Source: Hydrogenophaga sp. (lineage in GTDB: Bacteria; Pseudomonadota; Gammaproteobacteria; Burkholderiales; Burkholderiaceae_C). Taken from it: a stretch of DNA of 28,593 bases. The stretch is from the NCBI GenBank assembly GCA_021154985.1, contig JAJNQE010000092.1, forward strand, positions 1 to 28,593, read 5' to 3'. Shown here in pieces: positions 1-7,258 of this stretch. Within the stretch, counting starts at the first letter, position 1. Every line of letters starts with the position of its first letter. The translations under genes were made by a program, and so were the position numbers. The notes beneath the pieces were generated by a model. It saw only the letters and a list, made by a program, of their open reading frames with translations. It was not told the origin of the DNA and searched no databases.

Positions 1-1042
1 GCAGCGCCGGCGGCATGCGCAGCCAATGCCCGCGCAGGTAAAGCGCGGCACGTGCCAGCGGCGTCCAGCCGTCGGATGCAGTGGCGTGGTCGGGACGCAG
101 CGCGCGCAGAAAGAGCGCGTCTTGCAAACCGGTGGGCATCACCGCTCCACGGCGCTGCGCGGCCGCATGCAACTCGGTTTCCAAACCCTCGGGCGCAGGC
201 GTCTGCAGCAGCAGGCGCGTGTAGCGCAAGGCCAGGTACAGCGGCCCCTGCAGGTCGAGCTGCAAGGCCCGCGCCTGCAGGGCAGGCCAGAAATCCAGAT
301 CGGCGCCAAACTCGCGCAGCAGCGCGTCGAGGTCGACCAGACCGCGCAAACCCATCTCCAGCTCACCCTCGTGAAACAAGTGGGCAGCGCTGTGCAGCAC
401 CATGTCGGGCGGGCTCAGCACACGGATGCGCTCGTCACCGGCCGCCGCCACCGAATCCACCAGCAGCAGCGCGGAATCGGGCTTGAGCCGCGCCGTGGGC
501 GGCAGGATGGCGTGGTGAACGTCAAGCACCGATCCGCGCTTGACGTGGCGCAACGGCGGCAACTCGTGCATCCATTGGCGGTAGTACCGCTGGTCGTAGG
601 CATCGTGGTTCGTCTGCACCCACCCGCCCATCATCAGCGCCGACTCGACCTCGGCCAGTCGCTGGCGCGGCACGAGAATGTCCACGTCGGACACCATGCG
701 TCCACGCGCAGCGGCCAACCCCGCCGCAACATAAGCGGCGCCTTTGAGCAACACCACCGGCTCGCCCAACGGCTCCAGCGCCCGGGCAATTGCCTGCACC
801 TCGTGGCGCAGTTCCACATGCTGGCGCTGGGCGAGTTTCATGGCCGATTCGAGGTGCCGTCGGGGCTGTGGCGGCAAACTGTCCCACAACCCATGGTGTC
901 GCGCGCTCTCGCCGATGCGGGCCAACACGTCGGCGCGCCGCCCCTGGCGGATCAACAGATCCCAATCGCCGAGAGACAGCCCGGGCAGACGGGACGGCCG
1001 GTGCAACGCGTCCAGCAACACCTGCATGGACAACGGACTCAC
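1..1042 (-). CDS. Nucleotidyltransferase family protein (NTP_transf_5-like), partial
   Basis: The gene reads from a GTG at 1042 and stays open to the left window edge, so the C-terminus is missing; 347 codons are visible. Residues 98-124 hold the hallmark of the PF14907-type nucleotidyltransferase fold: LLKGAAY followed by a DVD metal-binding pair at about D119 and D121. Members transfer a nucleotidyl group to an unknown acceptor and often sit beside HprK-like kinases. The start overlaps the stop of the upstream kinase gene by four bases (GTGA), which implies translational coupling; an ATG at 1027 is the alternative start. Last visible gene of the cassette that begins at 2869. The family call is by recognition of the motif pattern and context; the substrate is unknown. 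Confidence 0.8.
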   Translation of the reverse strand, partial: MSPLSMQVLLDALHRPSRLPGLSLGDWDLLIRQGRRADVLARIGESARHHGLWDSLPPQPRRHLESAMKLAQRQHVELRHEVQAIARALEPLGEPVVLLKGAAYVAAGLAAARGRMVSDVDILVPRQRLAEVESALMMGGWVQTNHDAYDQRYYRQWMHELPPLRHVKRGSVLDVHHAILPPTARLKPDSALLLVDSVAAAGDERIRVLSPPDMVLHSAAHLFHEGELEMGLRGLVDLDALLREFGADLDFWPALQARALQLDLQGPLYLALRYTRLLLQTPAPEGLETELHAAAQRRGAVMPTGLQDALFLRALRPDHATASDGWTPLARAALYLRGHWLRMPPAL

Positions 1043-1956
1043 GGCTGAGCCTCCAGCGCGTCGAACCAGCCCAGCGCATCCTCCAGCGAGGCGTACTCCA
1101 GATCGTGGCAAGCACAGCGCTCGATCAAATCCGCCACGGCTTCAAACCCGGTGCGGCCATGCACATGGTGGTTGAAACTGTTGGACGCCAGCGCCACCAA
1201 GGCCTGGGATTTCGGGTGATCTCGCACCGTCAACAGGGCGCCTTTGACGTACTTGGGGAACACCACCCACGCCGGTAACGCCGGCACATGGGCCTTCGCC
1301 AGACTGTCAGCAGACACCTGCATGTGCGCCACGGTGCCCTTGAGGGTGTCATGGGCCACCGGGCCGAAATTCAAGCCTTGGGCACGCGGGCGGATCACCT
1401 CGATCGACGCGTTCTTCAGACTCACGGGTCGAGGTGCTGGCGTCACCAGACCTGTCGCCGGATCCAGCAAGGCCATTTCGTCAGACAACAAGCGCCAGCC
1501 GTGCAACATGAGCGCAGCGCACAGCGTGCTTTTACCGGATCCGGGGGGTGCCGGCAGCAACACCGCACGACCGTTTTTCTCCAGCACAGCCGAGTGGATG
1601 GTCAACCAATTGTGGCAATGGCTGGTGATGCACCAGTTCATGCCCCATTCCAGAAAGGCGAAGGCCTCTCCGTAGGCCAGGGGTGTGAAGGGCTTGAACC
1701 CGTCCATCTCGAAGACACAAACCCGTTTCAAGAAGCGCCACTCCGATCTCACCGACACACGGAAGTCGGTGAAAGTGGCCGGATCCCGAACGAGTTCATG
1801 CTCGCCATAGAGCGCTCGCAGGCCCTGGGCCACGACCGGAATGGGGCTGGTGATGTGCATCACGAAAGGAGGCACTCTGAGCAAGACACCACCATGGGCC
1901 AGCTCCTGGGCGAGTTGTTCCGTTGACAGCGCTGACAGCTTTTTCGTTTGGATCAC
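1039..1956 (-). CDS. HprK-related kinase A (exosortase-associated)
   Basis: 305 residues, resembling the C-terminal half of HPr kinase/phosphorylase. The P-loop APPGSGKST is at residues 136-144 and a Walker-B-like LLSDE at 156-160, matching the HprK/PEPCK-type ATP site. The family, known as HprK-related kinase A, is found with exosortase loci and always near a PqqD homologue; its phosphate acceptor has not been established. Related HprK-like enzymes in some lasso-peptide clusters phosphorylate a precursor peptide. Translation starts at GTG 1956, overlapping the PqqD-like gene by GTGA, and the next gene overlaps the same way, so the three form one translationally linked unit. No HPr/PTS gene lies nearby, so a role in carbon catabolite control is unlikely. 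Confidence 0.9.
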   Translation of the reverse strand: MIQTKKLSALSTEQLAQELAHGGVLLRVPPFVMHITSPIPVVAQGLRALYGEHELVRDPATFTDFRVSVRSEWRFLKRVCVFEMDGFKPFTPLAYGEAFAFLEWGMNWCITSHCHNWLTIHSAVLEKNGRAVLLPAPPGSGKSTLCAALMLHGWRLLSDEMALLDPATGLVTPAPRPVSLKNASIEVIRPRAQGLNFGPVAHDTLKGTVAHMQVSADSLAKAHVPALPAWVVFPKYVKGALLTVRDHPKSQALVALASNSFNHHVHGRTGFEAVADLIERCACHDLEYASLEDALGWFDALEAQP

Positions 1957-2246
1957 GTCGAAACGTGCTCCAGAAAACCCATCGTCTTCATCTGCTGGAG
2001 CAAAGAGACGACTGAGACCAACTCTTCCTCGGTGGGCTCGGACAGACCCAAGCGATCCGCCAGCTCGCTGGCCGTGATCAACACGGTCGTTTTGCAGATC
2101 TCCAAGGCGAGACCCGCTGACGGCGTCAGGGCTCGCACGCTGCCATCAGACTCGTCATACACCACCACCCCGTCTTGAAACGCCCGCAGCACCAGGTCAT
2201 CTGCCCTCTGGCACACGAAGTGGCCAGACGATTGCGCCTCATTCAC
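1953..2246 (-). CDS. PqqD-like peptide-binding protein of the HprK-related system
   Basis: 97 residues from a GTG start at 2246, two bases after the stop of the Tat-signal gene. The sequence pattern (an acidic VVYDESDGSVRALTPSAGLALEIC block, then a helical ADRLGLSEPTEEELVSVVSLLQQM segment) is that of PqqD, the small winged-helix domain (RRE) that binds leader peptides in ribosomal peptide pathways. The specific subfamily is the PqqD-like chaperone paired with HprK-related kinase A. Inferred job: to hold a peptide or protein substrate for the kinase and nucleotidyltransferase encoded immediately downstream. No PqqA, PqqE or radical SAM gene is present, so this is not PQQ biosynthesis. Confidence 0.88.
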   Translation of the reverse strand: MNEAQSSGHFVCQRADDLVLRAFQDGVVVYDESDGSVRALTPSAGLALEICKTTVLITASELADRLGLSEPTEEELVSVVSLLQQMKTMGFLEHVST

Positions 2247-2248
2247 CT

Positions 2249-2869
2249 CTAACCCCAGGCGAAAACGGCCTCGAAGTAGTTCATCGTCTGGTTCAAGTCC
2301 CAGTTGGCACCTGCAAAAGGCCTCCAGTTACCACGCCCGTTCCAGATTTCATGGCATTGGCGCTTGGTCAGCCAAACGTTGTCGGAGCCAAGACCGGCGG
2401 CATCGGCAGACAAAAACGCTGCCAGTACATAGCGCGCGAGCCTCGCATCGGTATCCTCGTCGCGAAGCTCAAACACTTCGCGCATTTTCAGTTTCTTGTA
2501 CGACTTCTTGTGGTCGTACGGCTTTGGATCACGTCGGCACTTCGTCACATCCGACAGGAAATACGCATGCTTGAACTTGTCGGGAAAACTGTGCTGCCAG
2601 TACGTGTGGGGCTTGCACACCAGGTTGCCGTGGGTTTTCGGCCCCTGACTGAGCGACTTTGCAGTCTGGAGGGACGAGAACGTGGAAGGCCGGATGCAAC
2701 CATGGCCAAAGCCCTTGGAACCCCCGGCCAGCACGGTGTTGCTGTGCAGCGCAGCCATCACGGGCGCCGCGGTGAGTCCGGCGCGCACGAGACGGCGGCG
2801 GGTGAGCCCGGCGGCGGGGGTCTCATCCGTCTGTGGCAGGCTGTTTGAGGGCGTGTTCTTGTCGTTCAT
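2249..2869 (-). CDS. Tat-signal secreted protein of unknown function, possible substrate of the kinase cassette
   Basis: 206 residues from ATG 2869 with GGAAG about 8 bases upstream. A twin-arginine signal is visible: TRRRLVRAG at 23-31, then a short hydrophobic stretch and a likely cleavage site after TVLA at 48. The mature part has four cysteines (58, 85, 111, 172), a CKPHTYW motif at 85-91, a basic stretch at 109-128 and a helical C-terminal half. The CxPxTYW-x-H-x-FP pattern recalls secreted proteins with a TPGYWKNH motif, but I do not recognise a function. It is first in the cassette and directly precedes the PqqD-like gene, the place where such pathways often encode the substrate. That role is inference. 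A sigma-54-type promoter lies about 100 bases upstream. Confidence 0.82.
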   Translation of the reverse strand: MNDKNTPSNSLPQTDETPAAGLTRRRLVRAGLTAAPVMAALHSNTVLAGGSKGFGHGCIRPSTFSSLQTAKSLSQGPKTHGNLVCKPHTYWQHSFPDKFKHAYFLSDVTKCRRDPKPYDHKKSYKKLKMREVFELRDEDTDARLARYVLAAFLSADAAGLGSDNVWLTKRQCHEIWNGRGNWRPFAGANWDLNQTMNYFEAVFAWG

Positions 2870-2966
2870 GTGAGGCTTCCTGCTTCCCGGAGTGTCAGTC
2901 TGTGGCGCGAATTCGAGTGGTCAAGACTGGTGTGGTCGAGCGTCAGGTGGGTTTTTGAGCTTGCAA

Positions 2967-2981
2967 GCAAGAATCCTGCCG
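2967..2981 (-). promoter_or_regulatory. Sigma-54-type -24/-12 promoter upstream of the Tat/PqqD/HprK cassette
   Basis: On the minus strand the sequence is CGGCAG-GATTC-TTGC, with GG and GC separated by exactly ten bases as sigma-54 requires (consensus TGGCAC-N5-TTGC). It ends 97 bases before the ATG at 2869, leaving an untranslated leader of roughly 85 bases. The response regulator PrsR, encoded at 5897-7258, is a sigma-54 activator and is the obvious candidate to drive it (inference). Confidence 0.6.
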
Positions 2982-2998
2982 AAACATACAGCTGCTTA

Positions 2999-3011
2999 CA
3001 AGTCCTTGATT
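2999..3011 (-). promoter_or_regulatory. IHF-site match upstream of the sigma-54 promoter
   Basis: The minus strand reads AATCAAGGACTTG, a full match to the IHF consensus WATCAANNNNTTR. It lies about 20 bases upstream of the -24 element. IHF bends DNA between an enhancer-bound activator and sigma-54 polymerase, so position and partner agree. An equivalent site flanks the other sigma-54-type promoter at 17938. Confidence 0.5.
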
Positions 3012-3090
3012 TTGGCGGAGCAACTGGACGCGGGTGTTGTTGGTTCGGGTTTGAGAGGGCTGTCATGTAAAAAATGCCGACGCTTCCGGA

Positions 3091-5868
3091 TCACAGCGAG
3101 CCCTTGAGTTGGGCGACTTCCGCCTGCCCTGCAAACTTGTCGCCCAACGCCGTCAGCTCATCCAGCAGCGGTTTGGCCGCCGCCTTGTCACCGGCCTTGA
3201 GGTGGATCTTGGCCAGGTTGAGTTTGAACAGCGGCGCGTTGGGCTGGAGTTCCACCACCTTTTTCTGCAAAGTGAGCGCGCGCGCGTGTTCGTTTTTCTC
3301 GGAAAGCAGCATGGCCAGCGTGTCCATGAATGCCGGTTGGTTGGGCGCCACTTCGTTGGCTTTCTCGGCCAGCGCCAACGCATCGGCACGACCCAACTTG
3401 CCGGCCACCCACGCCATGTTGTTCAGCGCAAGCGCGTTGTTCGGTTGCAGGGCGATCACGCGGTCGTACTGGCGTTGCGCCTCGTTGAGCTGGTTGGCGG
3501 CAATGGCGCGGTCACCCAGATACAGCGGAATGGCCGCGTCGTTGGGGTTCACACGCAGCCATTCGGTGGTCACGCGCTGTGCATCGGCGGCCTTGCCGCC
3601 CTGGGTGAGCGCGGTGTGCAGCTTGATGACCAGCTCGGGGCCAGGGGCCACCTTCAAACCAGCCTGATAGGCTGCCGCTGCTGCCGTCCAGTTGCGGGTG
3701 GTGGCATGCACGTCGCCTTCCAGCAGGAAGCCGGCGCCTTCCTTCGGCCGCTGGTTCTGCACCGTCTTGCTGATGGCCACGGCCTCGCTGGTCTGGTTGG
3801 TCTTGAGGAGCAACTCGGCCAAGCCGCGCTGGGCAGCGAGCAGGTTGGGCTGAGCGTCCAGTGCCTTGCGCAGGCTGGTGATGGCGGCGGAGTTGTCCTT
3901 GGCCGCCACGTGCACCGTGGCCATGCGCAAATACGGCAGAGGCGACTGCGGCATCAGGCCCACCAGCTTGTTGAAGCTGCTCATGGCCTGGTTGTTCTCT
4001 CCGTTGGCGGCCTGGGCGCGGCCCAGCGCGTCCACCAGCTCGGGCACATCGGGCAGTGCAACAGCGGCGCTTTGTGCGGTGGTCAAGGCGGCCTTGGCAT
4101 CGTTCTGGCGCAGGTGGTACTCCACCAGCATCAGTCGAGGTGCTTTGTCGGTCGGTGCGGCGTCAATCGCTTTCTGGATGAGGTCGATCACCTCCTGTTT
4201 GCCGGCACCCGAACCCACCTTGATTTCGGCCAGCGCCATCAAGGCCTGGGGGTTGGCGGGGTTGGTCTTGAGCACCGCTTCCAGGCGCTGTTGGGCGTCT
4301 TGCGGTTTGCGGTCGACGATGTCCAGCGCAGCCAGTGCAGCGGTGGCGGCAAAGTAGGCGGGATCGATCTTGAGGGCCTGCTCGAACGACGTGCGGGCGG
4401 CCGCGCGATCGTTGCGCAGCAGCAGTGCACGGCCGCGCAGCTGGTGTGGCAGCGGATCGTTGGCCCGTTTTTTCTGCAGGGCATCAATGGCCACCAGGGC
4501 TTTGTCCACGTCGCGGCGACGCATGTGGGCGTTGATCAAAGCCATGTCGGCCACCACACCGGCGTCGGACGACGCGATGTCCTGCAGCTCGCCCAGCGCG
4601 GACTCGACGTTGCCGGTCGTCATCTGGCTCAGGGCCAGCGTGGTGCGTTTCGTGGGGTCGGTCGGGTCGAGCTTGGCGGCGCGGGTGAAGAACTGCTGGG
4701 CGAGTTCAACGTCACCTTTGACCATGTGGGCCTGCCCGGCCACCGAGAGCAGCGCTGGATCAGAGTCGTTGGTGGCGATGTCGGCGGGCAGGGCCGCAAT
4801 GGCGCGGTCCACCTGACCGGTGCGCAGATAGGTCAACACCAGCACACGGCGCGCCACACGCAGTTGCGGCGCAGCCTGGACCGCGCGCGCGAGCAAGGCT
4901 TCGGCCTGCACCATGGAGTTGAGCTGGAATTCGATCGAGCCTGCGAGCTCCAGCGCCGTGGGGTTGCTGGGGGTGAGCTTGAGCAACTGCTGCGCGTGCT
5001 CGCGCGCGGCAGGCAACTCGTTCTTCTGCAAAGCCAGCTGGGCCTGCAGGGTGAGCGTTTGCGGGTAACCGGCCGCAAACGATTTGAGGGTCTCGATTTC
5101 TTTGGTCGCTTCGTCGAGCTTGCCCTGGCTCAGCAGCACACGCACCACACCGCCCTGGCCTTCCTGGAACTTGGGTCGGGCGGCCACCGACTCCCGGTAG
5201 GCGGCCAGCGCTTGGTCGGGGTCGTTTTTGCCGTAGAGCAGGATGTCGCCGCGCAGCTTGAGCGCGTCTTCGTTGGCGGGTGACTTCGCCAGCATGCCCG
5301 CCAGAACGCCCAGGGCACCATCAAAGTCCCGCTGGGCCGCCTTGAAACGCGCCTGTTCGATCAGCGCGGGTTCGTGGTCGGGCTTGGCCGAGAGCGCGTC
5401 TTGCAAACTCTTCTGAAAAGCGTCCTGATTGCCCTGCTGGCGCCAGGCCACGGCGACCAGGGTCTTCAGGGTGGCGTTGGACTCGGCGCTGCCGAGCTGC
5501 ACCGCCCCGTAGTCCTTCGTCACGCCCGCAAACTGCCCCTGAGCCAGACGGCTGCGTGCCAGCAGCGGTGTGACTTCATCGGTGGCGTGACCCAGATCCA
5601 AGGCTTTCTGCAGTTCCGTCTGTGCGCCCACCGGGTCGCCATTGGTCAGCAGCGCCTTGCCCAGCAGGAAGCGCGCTTCCGCCAGATCGGGCTTTTCCTG
5701 CAATGCGTTCTTGAGCTGGATGATGGCGGCAGCGTTGTCCTTCTTGTCCAGGTACTCCCGTGCCGACTCCACCATCTTCTGCGGGTCGCTGTTGCCGCAG
5801 GCGGACAACAGCAAGGCGATGGCCAAGGCAACCGGCGCAATGCGCCAAGGGGTGTTTGTGGTGTTCAT
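3091..5868 (-). CDS. prsT: XrtA/PEP-CTERM system TPR-repeat lipoprotein PrsT
   Basis: 925 residues. The N-terminus is a lipoprotein signal with the lipobox LLSAC and the lipidated cysteine at 24. The rest is a continuous array of tetratricopeptide repeats (recurring A-x-LG-x-A-x-A-x-P helices, roughly 25 units), as in the PrsT family found only with exosortase A loci. It probably acts as an outer-membrane-anchored periplasmic scaffold for polysaccharide export or PEP-CTERM handling; its exact role is unknown. The ATG at 5868 follows GAGGA by about 8 bases and lies 28 bases after the prsR stop, consistent with one transcript. No clear terminator follows the gene. Confidence 0.95.
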   Translation of the reverse strand: MNTTNTPWRIAPVALAIALLLSACGNSDPQKMVESAREYLDKKDNAAAIIQLKNALQEKPDLAEARFLLGKALLTNGDPVGAQTELQKALDLGHATDEVTPLLARSRLAQGQFAGVTKDYGAVQLGSAESNATLKTLVAVAWRQQGNQDAFQKSLQDALSAKPDHEPALIEQARFKAAQRDFDGALGVLAGMLAKSPANEDALKLRGDILLYGKNDPDQALAAYRESVAARPKFQEGQGGVVRVLLSQGKLDEATKEIETLKSFAAGYPQTLTLQAQLALQKNELPAAREHAQQLLKLTPSNPTALELAGSIEFQLNSMVQAEALLARAVQAAPQLRVARRVLVLTYLRTGQVDRAIAALPADIATNDSDPALLSVAGQAHMVKGDVELAQQFFTRAAKLDPTDPTKRTTLALSQMTTGNVESALGELQDIASSDAGVVADMALINAHMRRRDVDKALVAIDALQKKRANDPLPHQLRGRALLLRNDRAAARTSFEQALKIDPAYFAATAALAALDIVDRKPQDAQQRLEAVLKTNPANPQALMALAEIKVGSGAGKQEVIDLIQKAIDAAPTDKAPRLMLVEYHLRQNDAKAALTTAQSAAVALPDVPELVDALGRAQAANGENNQAMSSFNKLVGLMPQSPLPYLRMATVHVAAKDNSAAITSLRKALDAQPNLLAAQRGLAELLLKTNQTSEAVAISKTVQNQRPKEGAGFLLEGDVHATTRNWTAAAAAYQAGLKVAPGPELVIKLHTALTQGGKAADAQRVTTEWLRVNPNDAAIPLYLGDRAIAANQLNEAQRQYDRVIALQPNNALALNNMAWVAGKLGRADALALAEKANEVAPNQPAFMDTLAMLLSEKNEHARALTLQKKVVELQPNAPLFKLNLAKIHLKAGDKAAAKPLLDELTALGDKFAGQAEVAQLKGSL

Positions 5869-5896
5869 GGCGAGTTCCTCTTGATCAAGCGGGGAG

Positions 5897-7258
5897 TCAT
5901 TTCAAGCCGAGGCGGTGCATCAGGTCGTACAGGGTGGGTCGGCTCACCCCCAGCAGTTCCGCCGCCTTCAGCACGTTCCCGTTGGAGCGCGCCAGCGCAG
6001 CGATCACCGCCTTCTTTTCAGCTTCATCGCGCACGGTACGCAGGTCCAGCGACGCGTCGCCCTGTTCACCCGGCGGGGCCACAAGCCCCAGGTCTTCGGC
6101 GGTGACCTGGCTGCCGTCGGCCATGATGGTGGCGCGTTTGATGCAGTTTTCCAGTTCGCGGATGTTGCCCGGCCAAGTGTGCGCCTCGATGGCCCGCAGC
6201 GCATCCTCAGACAGAGACAGATTGCGCCGGTTTTGTTCCTGCGCAAACCGTTTGGTGAAGGCGTGGGCCAACAAGGCAGCGTCGCCCACCCGCGAGCGCA
6301 GTGGCGGGATGTTGACGACGATCTCGGCCAGGCGGTAATACAGGTCGTCGCGAAAACGTCCCGCCGTCGGGAGCTGCTTCAGGTCTTGGTGGGTGGCACA
6401 GACGATGCGCACATCAACCGGAATCTCCTGACGACCGCCCACCCGCTCGATCACACGCTCCTGCAGAAAGCGCAACAGCTTGGCCTGCAGCGGCATGGGC
6501 AGATCGCCGATCTCGTCGAGCATGAGCGTGCCGCCGTTGGCGGTTTCGATCTTGCCCAGCGTGGTTTTGGCCGCACCGGTGAATGAGCCCTTCTCGTAGC
6601 CAAAGAGCTCGCTCTCAAGGAGGTTCTCGGGGATGGCCGCGCAGTTGATGGCCACAAAGCGCCCTGCCCTTCGGTTGGACGACTGGTGCAGTCCACGGGC
6701 CAGCACTTCCTTGCCGGTACCGCTCTCACCCAGCAGCATCACCGTGGCGCCGGTGTTGGCCACCTTTTCGATGGTCCGGCACACGCGCAGGACATCGGGG
6801 TCGCGCGTGATCAGGCCGGCCAGCGTGTCGGGCTGGCGCATGGACTGCAGGCGCGCGTTTTCAGTTTGCAGCTCGTGCAGGCGAAACGCCCGCTCCACCG
6901 TGAGGTTGAGCATTTCAGGCTCGAAGGGCTTGGCCAGAAAATCGTAGGCGCCCATGGCAATCGCCTTGAGCGCGTTGGCCTGGCCGTTCTGTCCGGTGAG
7001 GACGATCACCTTGGTATCGGGTGACGCAACAACGATCTGCTCCAGCAGCTTGAAGCCCTCGTCGGTGCCGTCCGCGTCGGGCGGCAGGCCCAGATCCATC
7101 GTCACGACGGCGGGCGCGTGGCGGCGCAGTTGTGTGATGGCACTTTCGCGGTCGTCCGCAGTCGCGGAGGCGAACTGGTCGAGCGACCATTTGATTTGTT
7201 TTTGCAATGCCAGATCGTCTTCCACGATCAGCAACTGCGGGCCTTTGTCTGCGCTCAT
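5897..7258 (-). CDS. prsR: PEP-CTERM system sigma-54 response regulator PrsR
   Basis: 453 residues. An N-terminal receiver domain carries the phospho-acceptor D55 and the conserved K110. A central AAA+ sigma-54 activator domain has Walker A GESGTGKE (177-184), GSFTGA (224-229) and Walker B LMLDEIGD (245-252). A Fis-type helix-turn-helix (AAELLGVSRPTLYDLM) ends the protein. It should activate sigma-54 promoters of the PEP-CTERM regulon when phosphorylated by PrsK. The ATG at 7258 overlaps the prsK stop by ATGA, and the receiver domain begins within ten residues, so the longer open frame upstream is not used. One oddity is that the sigma-54 contact loop is GSFTGA rather than the commonest GAFTGA. 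Confidence 0.95.
   Translation of the reverse strand: MSADKGPQLLIVEDDLALQKQIKWSLDQFASATADDRESAITQLRRHAPAVVTMDLGLPPDADGTDEGFKLLEQIVVASPDTKVIVLTGQNGQANALKAIAMGAYDFLAKPFEPEMLNLTVERAFRLHELQTENARLQSMRQPDTLAGLITRDPDVLRVCRTIEKVANTGATVMLLGESGTGKEVLARGLHQSSNRRAGRFVAINCAAIPENLLESELFGYEKGSFTGAAKTTLGKIETANGGTLMLDEIGDLPMPLQAKLLRFLQERVIERVGGRQEIPVDVRIVCATHQDLKQLPTAGRFRDDLYYRLAEIVVNIPPLRSRVGDAALLAHAFTKRFAQEQNRRNLSLSEDALRAIEAHTWPGNIRELENCIKRATIMADGSQVTAEDLGLVAPPGEQGDASLDLRTVRDEAEKKAVIAALARSNGNVLKAAELLGVSRPTLYDLMHRLGLK

Noticed and set aside
522..1115. Minus-strand open frame of 197 codons
   Set aside because: Out of frame with the nucleotidyltransferase, whose frame starts at a GTG (1042) and shows the LLKG and DVD motifs.
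3109..5283. Long plus-strand open frame of 724 codons
   Set aside because: It is antisense to prsT; the protein is low-complexity Gln/His/Gly/Arg sequence typical of the complement of a GC-rich TPR gene.
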